From: Acidobacteriota bacterium
GTDB lineage: Bacteria > Acidobacteriota > Terriglobia > Terriglobales > Acidobacteriaceae
Length of the DNA: 55,506 nt
Assembly: GCA_031296105.1 (NCBI GenBank)
Contig: JARLGJ010000037.1
Span: forward strand, 1-55,506
Reading direction: 5' to 3'
A program made the position numbers and the translations under genes. Numbering within the stretch: position 1 is the first letter of the stretch; the number at the start of each line of letters is the position of its first letter. This document shows positions 16,103-24,649 of the stretch, piece after piece. The notes beneath the pieces were generated by a model. The model saw only the letters and a program-made list of their open reading frames with translations, was not told where the DNA came from and made no database searches.

Positions 16103-18832
16103 CTAGAAGTGGTACGCCACCTGTGCCGTCAGCGAGCGCGGCGTTACGTAGTGCGTGCCGCTGAAGGTGGACAGGAAGTTGTACAGCGCGTACTTGTTGC
16201 TCAGGTTCACGGCCGTCAGCGTCAGACTCCAGCGGCGGGCGTCCTGCGAGCGGAACAGGTTATCGTCGCCGAGGCTGAGGTCGAAGATGCTGCGCGGCTT
16301 GATGCGCGGCGGATTGTGATCGTCGTTCTCCGTGCCTGGCGCCGGAATATTGATGAGTGTCGATCCATACTGCGCGGGAGCGCAACTCGCCAACGGATGC
16401 CCCGGCGTGGGCCGCTGCGATCCACAATACAATCCGGCGGCCATCTGCTGATAGGCGGACAAGCCCGACAGGCCCACCGGCGTCGTGGTATCGGTGGCAT
16501 ACGGCACCGAACCCGCCACCAGACCGCTGTCAAAGTGCCAGTTAAAGCCCATCCACGGACCGCTCTTCCACGGCTGATACTGCAGGTGCACATTGGAGTT
16601 GAACTTCTCGTCGTGATCGATGCGGAAGGGCTGGCCGCTCTGACCCACGGTCGTGCCCAGGCCGCTCGTCTGCGGCGGGAAGAAGCGCGCGCTTACGCCG
16701 CTGAAGACCACCAGAGCGCTCAGGCCGTGATGCTCCGGCATGCTGACGCGCACCGCGTAGCCGGGAATCTTCGAGTTGTGCCAGCCAATGGGAAAGGCGA
16801 TGGGCGTGGCGCCCAGCACCGAGAAGTCATAGGCGTTGTGCGTGTACTTCCAGATATAGTCGCCGCTGACCACCACCCAGTTCTTGAAGGCCTGCTGCAG
16901 TCCGGCGTGGAACTCGTTGCGGTAGCCCGGCGTGTTGCGCGCGGAAACACAGGGGATCAGCGCCGCAATCACCGGGTAGTTGCAACCTTCGCTGGATAGC
17001 ACCAGGTTCTCGTTGTAAGGCGATTCCAGTGTGCGCGCGTAGGAGGCGCGCAACACCGTGCCGGTTGACTTCACCGTGTAGGAAAGGCCCAGCCGCGGCT
17101 CAGCCTGCGTGGCCGTCACCAGTCCGTTGTACAGGTCGCCGCGGATACCCACGTTCGCCGACCACGGCCCCTTGGTGATGGCGTCCTGCACGTACATTCC
17201 CAGTTCCTTCACATCGGTGTGCCCGTGGAACAGGTAGTTCGTTCCGCCGCGCGTCAGGTCGTAAGGAGCAAGCGTGCTCTGGTCGGCCGCTGAAAGCGAA
17301 TCCAGCAGCGTGGGATCGACAATGCCCAGGCTGAAGTCTTCGTTCAAAAACGTCTGCGTGTAGGTAACGCCGCCCTTGATGTTGTGCGCGCCCTTCACGT
17401 AGTTGATGTCGCCGCGCACGCCGGCGTTGGTCAGCGTGCGATGCTGCCCGATCGTCTCCTGCTGCAGGTTCTGCGGCCCCAGGTCGGCGAAGGCGTTGCC
17501 GCTGGGATAGTAGTGGTAATCGTCGCGCCGCACGAAGAAGCCCAGGTTGGCCACCGTGCGGCCGTTCACAATGTGCGTCCAGGTGGGCGCCACGTTGAAG
17601 GTTACAATCTTCGAGCGCTGGTCGGTCGCGCCCACCAGGTTGCCGTTCGGATCGAGTCCGCCATTGTCCACTACCACGCCGTTCCACGGAGTGGCGTACT
17701 CACTGTCATAGCTGTTCGGCGTCTGGAACCACGAGCGCGACAGGCTGAAGTTCAACCGCAGAGAGTCTTTGTCGCTCAGCGTGTAATCCACGCGGTCGAA
17801 GAAGTTCTGCTGGTTGCCCTTGTCGTGCATCACGGCGAATTCCGGCGAATCCAGGAAGCGTCCGGTGTTCAGTCCATTGGCGGCCACAAAGTTGCCCCAC
17901 TTGGCCGAGCCATAGGAAACGTCGAAGCCCACGTTGGCCGTGCCAAAGCTGCCGTAGCTGGCGTTGATGCTGCCGTGCGGCGTGGTTACGCCCTGTCCGC
18001 TGCGGGTGGTGGCCACAATCACCACGCTCGTCTTGCCTCCATACTCAGCCGGCGGCGCGCCGGGAATCACTTCGATGGATTGCAAAGAGTCCGCTGGAAT
18101 CGCGTTGGAGAACATCTTGCTCTGCTGGTCGGTGATCGGCTGGCCGTCCACGGAGAAAGAGTTCTCGGCGTGGTCGCCCATGCCGTGAATCTGTCCGTTG
18201 GAGTCCGAGCTGACGCCCGGCGATGCCAGCGTCACCAGCGAGCTGACGGAGGACGACGCACTTTCCAGCGGCAGCTTGTCCATCAGTTCGCGATTCACGT
18301 CGGTGTGTCCCACCGGCTCGCTCTCCACCAGGTCGCTGCCGGCTTCCACGGTTACCGTGCTGATGGCTGAAGCCACCGGCAGCGTGATCGTCACCTGCGC
18401 CACAATGGACGAGTGCAGTTCCACATCCTGCGCGGTCGCGGCAAAGCCCGTCTGCGAAGCCGTCAGGTGGTAGTGGTTATAGGGCACGTTAGTGAAGGTG
18501 AAGCGGCCCGAGGCGTCGGTCCTGGCCGTGCGCTTCAAGGCGCTCACCGGGTTGTGAATCTCCACCGTGGCGCCGGGAATGACCGCTCCCGTGGCATCCA
18601 CCACGATGCCCACCACGGTGCCGGCTCCGGCTTCGGCTGCCGCAGCCAATGCGGGCGCTCCGGGCAGGGCCGCCGTCCCGGCGGCTGCATCATTCGCCGC
18701 GTTATTCGCAGCATCATCCGCAGCCCACGCTGCCGGTGCGGCGGTCAACATCAGGCCCAGGCTCAGCGCGGCCAGTGAACTCACCGCGCGCGGGTGCTTC
18801 TTGTTCCACAAAAACAGATTGGTGATACCCAA
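16103..18832 (-). CDS. TonB-dependent outer-membrane receptor with carboxypeptidase-regulatory domain
   Basis: A 909-residue outer-membrane protein. A signal peptide (to about AAPAAWA) is followed by an Ala-rich linker, a carboxypeptidase-regulatory-like beta domain (GTVVGIVVDATGAVIPGATV), a plug domain (IEVIPGAPPAEYGGKTSVVI) and a beta barrel ending in Phe (AYHF), as needed for BAM recognition. This is the Oar/SusC-like type abundant in Acidobacteria. The frame stays open to 19417, but the best start is TTG 18832, four bases after GAGAGGA; it leads directly into the signal peptide, while upstream sequence overlaps the next gene. The gene upstream encodes a small Cys/His membrane protein, which hints at a metal or metal-chelate ligand. 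The ligand itself is not shown. Confidence 0.9.
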   Translation of the reverse strand: MGITNLFLWNKKHPRAVSSLAALSLGLMLTAAPAAWAADDAANNAANDAAAGTAALPGAPALAAAAEAGAGTVVGIVVDATGAVIPGATVEIHNPVSALKRTARTDASGRFTFTNVPYNHYHLTASQTGFAATAQDVELHSSIVAQVTITLPVASAISTVTVEAGSDLVESEPVGHTDVNRELMDKLPLESASSSVSSLVTLASPGVSSDSNGQIHGMGDHAENSFSVDGQPITDQQSKMFSNAIPADSLQSIEVIPGAPPAEYGGKTSVVIVATTRSGQGVTTPHGSINASYGSFGTANVGFDVSYGSAKWGNFVAANGLNTGRFLDSPEFAVMHDKGNQQNFFDRVDYTLSDKDSLRLNFSLSRSWFQTPNSYDSEYATPWNGVVVDNGGLDPNGNLVGATDQRSKIVTFNVAPTWTHIVNGRTVANLGFFVRRDDYHYYPSGNAFADLGPQNLQQETIGQHRTLTNAGVRGDINYVKGAHNIKGGVTYTQTFLNEDFSLGIVDPTLLDSLSAADQSTLAPYDLTRGGTNYLFHGHTDVKELGMYVQDAITKGPWSANVGIRGDLYNGLVTATQAEPRLGLSYTVKSTGTVLRASYARTLESPYNENLVLSSEGCNYPVIAALIPCVSARNTPGYRNEFHAGLQQAFKNWVVVSGDYIWKYTHNAYDFSVLGATPIAFPIGWHNSKIPGYAVRVSMPEHHGLSALVVFSGVSARFFPPQTSGLGTTVGQSGQPFRIDHDEKFNSNVHLQYQPWKSGPWMGFNWHFDSGLVAGSVPYATDTTTPVGLSGLSAYQQMAAGLYCGSQRPTPGHPLASCAPAQYGSTLINIPAPGTENDDHNPPRIKPRSIFDLSLGDDNLFRSQDARRWSLTLTAVNLSNKYALYNFLSTFSGTHYVTPRSLTAQVAYHF

Positions 18833-18966
18833 GGGGTCCTCTCTTCCAGTGCGGCTGCAAATAAGCCGCATTCGAACCGGCGCTGCGTCTGGGAATGCCA
18901 ATCGACGGGGCCGCCAGGTTCCGGGGATAAACGGCTGCTCCGGGAAAACTCTCCCGGTCAACTCTT

Positions 18967-19281
18967 TTAGAGTGCGATTTGCAGAGAACAGACTGGAGGA
19001 GGACGGATGCGGGTTGCCGTATGCACCGCACGCGGCAGGAAAATACGATGGACGGTGATTGCCACCAGAGCCAGGGCCACCAGCCCGGGCAGAACTATGG
19101 GCGCAACATCGGCCACCGAATGCGTGGCCATGCACATGGAGCAATGCGCGCTCTCTTCTGAACCCGGATGAAGGTGGAAGTGAACCGCCTGAATGGTGGC
19201 AAAGAGCAGGAACAGCGCGACAAAGCCCAGCAGCAGACTGCGCTGCGTCCGGCTTCCGCGGAATTTTCCAGTCCTTGTCAT
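18967..19281 (-). CDS. small Cys/His-rich membrane protein (DUF2946-like)
   Basis: A 104-residue protein with a basic N-terminus, one hydrophobic helix (about 16-33), a periplasmic Cys/His segment (FHLHPGSEESAHCSMCMATH, about 35-54) and a second helix (about 60-78). The HxH plus HCxxC pattern resembles DUF2946-type proteins that often stand beside TonB receptors and copper genes. It lies 134 bp upstream of the receptor in the same direction. Metal binding and cooperation with the receptor are inference; the family match was made by eye. Confidence 0.65.
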   Translation of the reverse strand: MTRTGKFRGSRTQRSLLLGFVALFLLFATIQAVHFHLHPGSEESAHCSMCMATHSVADVAPIVLPGLVALALVAITVHRIFLPRAVHTATRIRPPPVCSLQIAL

Positions 19282-19520
19282 CTTCTTTAGATTCCACCCT
19301 TACTACGACCGCTTGATGTGCCGGGCGGCACACCTTATTTAGACGATAGCCCAGCCCGGAAATGGCAGTCAATCGCCGGGGCGAAGATTCATCAAAAATA
19401 GGACTCCCGCCGCCCACTCAGATCCCGATCTACCGCTGGCATTCCGGGGAAACGTTCTTTCCTGCCCGGTGTTAGCAAATACACATTCGGCAACGTCGGC
19501 TATAATTCCCGTAAGCAACC

Positions 19521-20474
19521 ATGGCTGCCATCGAGACCAGGGATCTGGAAAAATCCTACAAGACAGGCTTTTTCCGCAATAAGACGAAGCCCGGACTCAA
19601 ACCTCTCACCTTATCGGTGGAAGAGGGTGAGATCTTCGGCTATCTGGGGCCAAACGGCGCCGGGAAAACCACCACCATCAAGCTATTGCTCGGCTTGGCC
19701 TTTCCCTCGGCGGGCAGCGCCAGTGTGCTCGGCCATGATGTGCGCGACATCTCCATCAAGCGCCAGATCGGCTTTCTGCCCGAGCAGCCTTATTTCTACG
19801 ATCATCTGACGCCCCTGGAGCTGCTGGATTACTACGCCCGCCTCAGCGGCGTCGCCTCCGATGTGCGCCGCCGGGCCGTGGAGCGCGCCCTCTCCCGCGT
19901 GGGCATGAGCGAGCATGGCCGCACCCAGTTGCGCAAGTTCAGCAAAGGCATGGTGCAGCGCGTGGGCATTGCCCAGGCCATCGTGCACGATCCCAAGCTC
20001 ATCATCCTCGACGAGCCCATGAGCGGCCTCGATCCTATCGGCCGCCGCCAGGTGCGCGACCTGGTGCAGGAACTCAACGACGAGGGCAAGACCATCTTCT
20101 TTTCCACTCACATCCTCAGCGACGCCGAAACCCTCTGCGACCGCGTCGCCGTGCTCAACCGCGGCGAGTTGCGCGGCATTGGCGTAGTGGCCGACCTGGT
20201 GTGCCAGGTCAGCGGCGATGTTGAACTGGTGTGGAGCGGCCCGCAGGCCATTCCCGACCTCAGCGCCATGGGCGCCCGCTGCCACGCCACCGGAGAGGTG
20301 GTGCGCGCCATCCTGCCCGAGCGGCAACTCGACCAGGCTTTGGAGGCTCTGCGCTCCAACCGCGCGCGGCTCACCAGCGTCACCCCGGTGCGCGCCACCC
20401 TGGAGGATTATTTCCTCTCGCAGATCGGCCAGGCGCCGGACCAGCAATCCGCTGGCAAAGAGGTGCGCGCATGA
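19521..20474 (+). CDS. ABC transporter ATP-binding protein
   Basis: A 317-residue ATPase. Walker A is GPNGAGKTT (43-51), the signature is FSKGMVQR (140-147; SKGM replaces the usual SGGQ), Walker B is LIILDEP (160-166), and the H-loop is STHILS. The C-terminal 90 residues form the extra domain seen in CcmA/NatA/YxlF-like exporter ATPases. It overlaps the permease start by an ATGA junction, so translation is coupled. The operon continues with a TPR protein and LolA, which suggests a job in envelope biogenesis rather than nutrient uptake. Confidence 0.94.
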   Translation: MAAIETRDLEKSYKTGFFRNKTKPGLKPLTLSVEEGEIFGYLGPNGAGKTTTIKLLLGLAFPSAGSASVLGHDVRDISIKRQIGFLPEQPYFYDHLTPLELLDYYARLSGVASDVRRRAVERALSRVGMSEHGRTQLRKFSKGMVQRVGIAQAIVHDPKLIILDEPMSGLDPIGRRQVRDLVQELNDEGKTIFFSTHILSDAETLCDRVAVLNRGELRGIGVVADLVCQVSGDVELVWSGPQAIPDLSAMGARCHATGEVVRAILPERQLDQALEALRSNRARLTSVTPVRATLEDYFLSQIGQAPDQQSAGKEVRA

Positions 20475-21250
20475 TGGGACGCTTGTGGGCGATTGCCTGG
20501 AACACCTTCCGCGAAGCCGTGCGCGACCGCGTGCTCTACAACCTCATCCTGTTCGCGCTGCTCATGGTGATGGCCTCGGTGCTCTTTGGCCAGATCTCGC
20601 TGGCCATCAACCGCATTGTGCTCATCAATCTGGGCCTTACTTCGATTTCGCTCTTCGGCATCGTCATCGCCATCTTCATCGGCATCGGGCTGGTCTCCAA
20701 GGAAATTGACAAACGCACCCTGTACACCGTGCTGGCCGCCCGCCCCGTGCATCGCTGGGAGTTCATTGTCGGCAAGTTCCTCGGCCTCGTGCTGACCTTG
20801 ACGGTCAACGCCCTTCTGATGAGCCTTGGCTTCTTTGCCGCCGTGTTCTACGTCTCCGGCAAACTGGGCGCGGCCGATCTTCCCTTGCTGGCCGCCATTT
20901 ACTTCATCCTGCTGGAGTTCGTGCTGATCACCGCGCTGGCCCTGTTCTTTTCCACCTTCTCTACGCCGGTGTTCTCCTCCATCTTTGCCTTTGCCCTGTT
21001 TGCCGTGGGCACCTTTGCCGATGACATGCGCGGCTTTGCCCAGATGGCCTCGGGCGCCACCCGCTGGGCCATGATGGGCGCCGCCTACCTGGTGCCCAAC
21101 TTCTCCGCCCTCAACGTCATTGGACGAGTGGCGCACGACAATGCCATTGCGCCGCGGCTGATTCTCTTCAACACCCTTTACGTGGTGGTGTATGCCGGAG
21201 CCGTTCTCACCGCCTCGGTCTGGATCTTCCGGCAACGCAACCTGAAATGA
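20471..21250 (+). CDS. ABC transporter permease (ABC-2 type)
   Basis: A 259-residue membrane protein starting MMGRLWAIAWNTFREAVRDR, typical of NosY/GldF-like ABC-2 permeases, with about six helices. The segment KEIDKRTLYTVLAARPVHRWEFIVGK is the characteristic cytoplasmic loop of the family. The open frame begins at 20231, but ATG 20471 overlaps the ATPase stop and starts with a normal first helix. Its stop overlaps the next gene by ATGA. The transported molecule is unknown. Confidence 0.92.
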   Translation: MMGRLWAIAWNTFREAVRDRVLYNLILFALLMVMASVLFGQISLAINRIVLINLGLTSISLFGIVIAIFIGIGLVSKEIDKRTLYTVLAARPVHRWEFIVGKFLGLVLTLTVNALLMSLGFFAAVFYVSGKLGAADLPLLAAIYFILLEFVLITALALFFSTFSTPVFSSIFAFALFAVGTFADDMRGFAQMASGATRWAMMGAAYLVPNFSALNVIGRVAHDNAIAPRLILFNTLYVVVYAGAVLTASVWIFRQRNLK

Positions 21251-22194
21251 TCCGCACCCTGCGCACCAACGCCGCCTTTGCCGTGCTTACGGCGCTTCTG
21301 CTGGGAGCCAGCGTCCTTCTGGTCCGCCAGACGGACCGCCTGCGTGAAGGCGAGCCGCTGCAGGAAGTGCTCTACATCCCCTCGCCTGCGGTGGCCAAGC
21401 GCCTCAGCCTGGGCTACTCCAGCCTGCTGGCCGACATTTACTGGACCCGCGCCGTGCAATACTTCGGCGCCAAGCACAAGGCCAAGGCCCGGGAATACGC
21501 CATCCTGGAGCCTTTGCTGGACACCACCACCACGCTCGATCCGCAGCTTGTTCCGGCCTATGAATTCGGCTCCGTCTTCCTTTCCCAGAAGCCGCCCGAG
21601 GGTGCCGGCAATCCGCAGGCCGCGGCGCGGCTGGTGGAAAAAGGCATTCGCGAAAATCCCAATGCCTGGCGCCTGTATTACGACCTCGGCTACATCTACT
21701 GGCTGGAGTTGAAGGAACCCTCGAAGGCCGCCGACGCCTTTGCTCGCGGCGCCAAGGTTCCGGGTGCGCATCGCTTCCTCAATGTGATGGCCGCGGCCCT
21801 GACCGCCCACGCCGGCGAGACCGAAACCGCCGTTTATATGTGGACGAACATCCTCAATGACAGCGAGGATCCGGCTTTGCGCGCCAACGCCCAAAGGCGC
21901 CTCGTCTGCCTGCGTGTGGATAGCGAGGTCAAACTTCTTCAGGATCGCGTGGACATGTTCACCGCCCACTTCCAGCGGCCGCCCGCCAACTGGCAGGAAC
22001 TGATCGCCGCCGGGCTGCTGCGCGGTGTGCCACCCGATCCTCACGGCCGCGCCTACCGCCTGGTGGATGGACACGTTTGTCTTAAAGATACGGAAGGCTT
22101 CCCGTTCATCACCCGCGGCCTGCCGCCGGGCAATGCGCAGGGCGATTTGCCCAACGAGAAGGGCTTCCACGTGCAGAAGTCGGAGAATCAATGA
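21247..22194 (+). CDS. membrane-anchored TPR protein
   Basis: A 315-residue protein with one N-terminal helix (about 10-26, AFAVLTALLLGASVLLV) acting as anchor or uncleaved signal, then helical repeats of the TPR type (about 70-230), for example AWRLYYDLGYIYWLELKEPSKAADAFARGA. The C-terminal 80 residues (HFQRPPANWQELIAAGLLRGVPPDPHGRAY) resemble the end domain of acidobacterial proteins of this kind. Overlaps of four bases with the permease and lolA genes show one translation unit. A scaffold role beside the exporter or the LolA protein is inferred. Confidence 0.8.
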   Translation: MIRTLRTNAAFAVLTALLLGASVLLVRQTDRLREGEPLQEVLYIPSPAVAKRLSLGYSSLLADIYWTRAVQYFGAKHKAKAREYAILEPLLDTTTTLDPQLVPAYEFGSVFLSQKPPEGAGNPQAAARLVEKGIRENPNAWRLYYDLGYIYWLELKEPSKAADAFARGAKVPGAHRFLNVMAAALTAHAGETETAVYMWTNILNDSEDPALRANAQRRLVCLRVDSEVKLLQDRVDMFTAHFQRPPANWQELIAAGLLRGVPPDPHGRAYRLVDGHVCLKDTEGFPFITRGLPPGNAQGDLPNEKGFHVQKSENQ

Positions 22195-22871
22195 GTGGTT
22201 ACGCTATGAAACGTTTTTCTGTTTTGCTGTTTGCTATTCTGTGCCTCGGCGCTCCGTGGTTGCACGCCCAGGCGGGCGACGCCCGCCCGTTGGCCGCCAG
22301 GGTGGACGCCCGCTACAACTCCATGAAGAGCCTGCGCGCCGAATTCACTGAAATATATTCCGGCAACGGCGTGCATCGCCGCGAAGGCGGAACCCTGCTC
22401 ATCAAGCGGCCGGGCAAAATGCGCTGGGACTACACCTCACCGCGCAAAAAACTCTTTGTCACCAGCGGCAACGCCGCCTGGTTCTACGTGCCCGGCGAGC
22501 GCCAGGCGCGCAAAACGCCTTTGAAGTCGCTGGATGACCTGCGCTCGCCGCTGCGTTATCTGTTGGGCCGCACCAAGCTGGAGAAGGAATTGCACGCTTT
22601 GTCACTGGCGCCGGACGTGGCACCCGTGGCGGGCGGCTCCTTCGTGCTGCGCGGCGTGCCCGTGGGCATGGGAAACAGCGTCTCGCAGGTGCTGATTGAG
22701 GCCGACAACGAAGGCTTTATGCGCCGCATCGCCATCGTCGATCTGGACGGCAGCACCACCGAGTTCCGCCTCGCGAATCAGCAGGTTAACACCCCGGTCC
22801 GTGACGCCGAGTTCCAGTTCACGCCGCCCGCCGGGGTTGAGGTCTTGCAGGGCAAGGACGTGCAGCCCTAG
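22191..22871 (+). CDS. lolA: outer-membrane lipoprotein carrier LolA family protein
   Basis: A 226-residue periplasmic protein with a signal peptide (MKRFSVLLFAILCLGAPWLHAQA). The body carries LolA traits: the start ALRAEFTEIYSGN-like segment (here SLRAEFTEIYSGNG), RREGGTLLIKRPGKMRWDYTSP and FVTSGNAAWFYVPGERQARK. LolA moves lipoproteins from the inner membrane to LolB at the outer membrane. GGAG sits five bases before ATG 22191. It is the last gene of the ABC/permease/TPR unit. No LolCDE was recognised; the partner ABC-2 exporter is not a LolCDE type. Confidence 0.88.
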   Translation: MSGYAMKRFSVLLFAILCLGAPWLHAQAGDARPLAARVDARYNSMKSLRAEFTEIYSGNGVHRREGGTLLIKRPGKMRWDYTSPRKKLFVTSGNAAWFYVPGERQARKTPLKSLDDLRSPLRYLLGRTKLEKELHALSLAPDVAPVAGGSFVLRGVPVGMGNSVSQVLIEADNEGFMRRIAIVDLDGSTTEFRLANQQVNTPVRDAEFQFTPPAGVEVLQGKDVQP

Positions 22872-22892
22872 CTCCAGTCTCTAAAGTTCGCG

Positions 22893-23106
22893 CACAAAAG
22901 CGTGCGCCGGAGTCGAGTATCTGGCCGGCGGTTTTGTGTCCTACGAAGGGCTTGGGATTCTGGTTGTGTAGTGGGATAAAGCTCCGGATGACGGCTTCCA
23001 GTTCTTGGGTTGAGCGATGAACGCCACGGCCCAGTTGCTTGTCTGTCCGCGCGGCGAACCATCGCTCGACCAGGTTAAGCCAACTTGCAGCGGTAAGCGT
23101 AAAGTG
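22893..23106 (-). pseudogene. IS630-family transposase remnant (C-terminal part)
   Basis: In the 422-bp gap after lolA, the minus strand reads, without a start codon, HFTLTAASWLNLVERWFA, then RTDKQLGRGVHRSTQELEAV, then HNQNPKPF and ARFC. This is the conserved C-terminal tail of IS630 transposases, including the late Glu of the DDE triad (LVERWF). The start and the first two catalytic Asp are missing, and the frame then runs into antisense lolA, so it is dead. No inverted repeats were seen around it. The rest of the gap (23107-23293) holds only the upstream region of the next gene. Confidence 0.82.
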
Positions 23107-23293
23107 CAGTCTCTCTCTATCCGGTCGAAGCCGTCTATATTGATGCGATTTATTTCAGAGACATGGCGCTAGAACGGTCTTCGCTTCTCCGTTTCTTTCC
23201 GCTCATTACTTCTCCCGCACAACCTGCCCTTGCATGGCACTCCCGCTGCCCTGCGCCGCCGTTCAATGGTGTTACTCTGGATAACGAGGACTC

Positions 23294-24580
23294 ATGTCAA
23301 CTAGCAGGGATTCCACTTCCTGCGCGGAGGATGACACCTCCCGCGCGGAGCTGGCCGCCGTTGCCGCGGTCGGCGCAGATCGCACAGTTTTGCCCCGGGC
23401 ACTGACCTCTCCCAACACCCTGGCGGTTGTGGCCGTTACTCTGGCCGGCATTGGCGCGTTCTTTAACCTGTACGCCACGCAGCCAATCCTGCCGCTGTTG
23501 GAGCAGCTCTTCCACACGACAAAGGCCGGCGCGGGACGCACGGTGAGCGCGGCCACGCTGGGTGTAGCCATCAGCGCGCCGTTTGCCGGAGCGCTGGCCG
23601 AGCGCGTGGGACGCCGCCGGATTATTGTGCTCTCCATCTTCCTTCTGTCTCTGCCCACCGTTCTGGCGGCCACCGCGGGCAGCCTGTCGCAACTGGTCTT
23701 CTGGAGATTTCTACAGGGCGTGGCGATGCCGGGAGTCTTCGCCGTCACCATGGGCTACATCTCCGAAGAGTGGCCGCGCACGCGCGTGGCGCAGGTAATG
23801 TCCATTTACGTGGCGGGAACGGTGCTGGGCGGATTCCTGGGACGCATGTTTACCGGCGTGGCGGCCACGCACCAGGTGTTGCCCTATGTGCAGCCAAGCT
23901 GGCGCGTGGGCTTTGTCATCATCGGCCTGTGCGACGTGATCTTCGGCGTGCTGCTGTGGCGCTGGCTGCCGCCGGATTCGCCGATTGCCAGCGACGGACA
24001 CGAGCCGGGGAAGCTGCTGGTCCACTTGCGCAACCCGCAACTGCTGGCCACCTACGCGGTGGGATTTAACGTACTCTTCTCGCTGGTGGGCACGTTCACT
24101 TACATCACCTTCTACCTGGCCGACCCGCCCTTTAATCTCTCTCCGGCAGCGCTGAGCTTGATCTTTACGGTCTATCTGGTGGGACTGGTGGTGACTCCTT
24201 TAGGCGGCGTGCTGATTGCGCGCGTTGGCTCGCGGGCGGCGCTGATTGCTGCCGTAAGCGCCAGTGCCTGCGGCATTCTGCTGACGCTGGTGCCGCACCT
24301 TGCCGCGGTCATGGTGGGACTGGTGCTGTGCTCCTCGGGAGTCTTCGTGTGCCAGTCGGCTTCCGCCAGTTACATTCACCGCCAGGCGCACTCGGGCGGA
24401 CGCGCCGCGGCCTCCGGCCTATATGTGATGTTTTATTACATTGGCGGCAGCTTTGCCGGCATTGTGCCCGGCTTGCTTTGGCACCTGGGCGGATGGAAAT
24501 CCTGCGTGGCCCTCATTCTTTTGGTGCAACTGATTACAGTGTCGATTGCGGGCAGCATTTGGCAGGGTAAAAAGGCCTGA
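23294..24580 (+). CDS. MFS transporter (YnfM/arabinose-efflux-like)
   Basis: A 428-residue carrier with a polar N-terminal tail of about 40 residues and 12 hydrophobic segments. Signature loops are GALAERVGRRRIIVLS (loop 2-3) and YISEEWPRTRVAQVMSIYVAG. The second half carries GVLIARVGSRAALIA. E. coli YnfM is the nearest family known to me. It is a single gene that ends at a strong terminator shared with the convergent TPR protein gene. The substrate is unknown. Confidence 0.9.
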   Translation: MSTSRDSTSCAEDDTSRAELAAVAAVGADRTVLPRALTSPNTLAVVAVTLAGIGAFFNLYATQPILPLLEQLFHTTKAGAGRTVSAATLGVAISAPFAGALAERVGRRRIIVLSIFLLSLPTVLAATAGSLSQLVFWRFLQGVAMPGVFAVTMGYISEEWPRTRVAQVMSIYVAGTVLGGFLGRMFTGVAATHQVLPYVQPSWRVGFVIIGLCDVIFGVLLWRWLPPDSPIASDGHEPGKLLVHLRNPQLLATYAVGFNVLFSLVGTFTYITFYLADPPFNLSPAALSLIFTVYLVGLVVTPLGGVLIARVGSRAALIAAVSASACGILLTLVPHLAAVMVGLVLCSSGVFVCQSASASYIHRQAHSGGRAAASGLYVMFYYIGGSFAGIVPGLLWHLGGWKSCVALILLVQLITVSIAGSIWQGKKA

Positions 24581-24616
24581 CTGCTCGTTCTGCTCGATAC
24601 AAATAACAATCATGAG

Positions 24617-24649
24617 AAGGGAGCGGAATCATTACTCCGCTCCCTTTTT
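24617..24649. terminator. bidirectional intrinsic terminator
   Basis: An 11-bp perfect stem (AAGGGAGCGGA, 24617-24627, pairing with 24636-24646) with an 8-base loop is followed by a run of T on the plus strand. On the minus strand its near arm overlaps the last codons of the TPR protein gene (stop at 24632). It separates the convergent MFS and TPR genes. Confidence 0.85.

Noticed and set aside
22868..23062. 64-codon minus-strand frame after lolA
   Set aside because: It is out of frame with the IS630 homology, which runs in another frame through the same bases.
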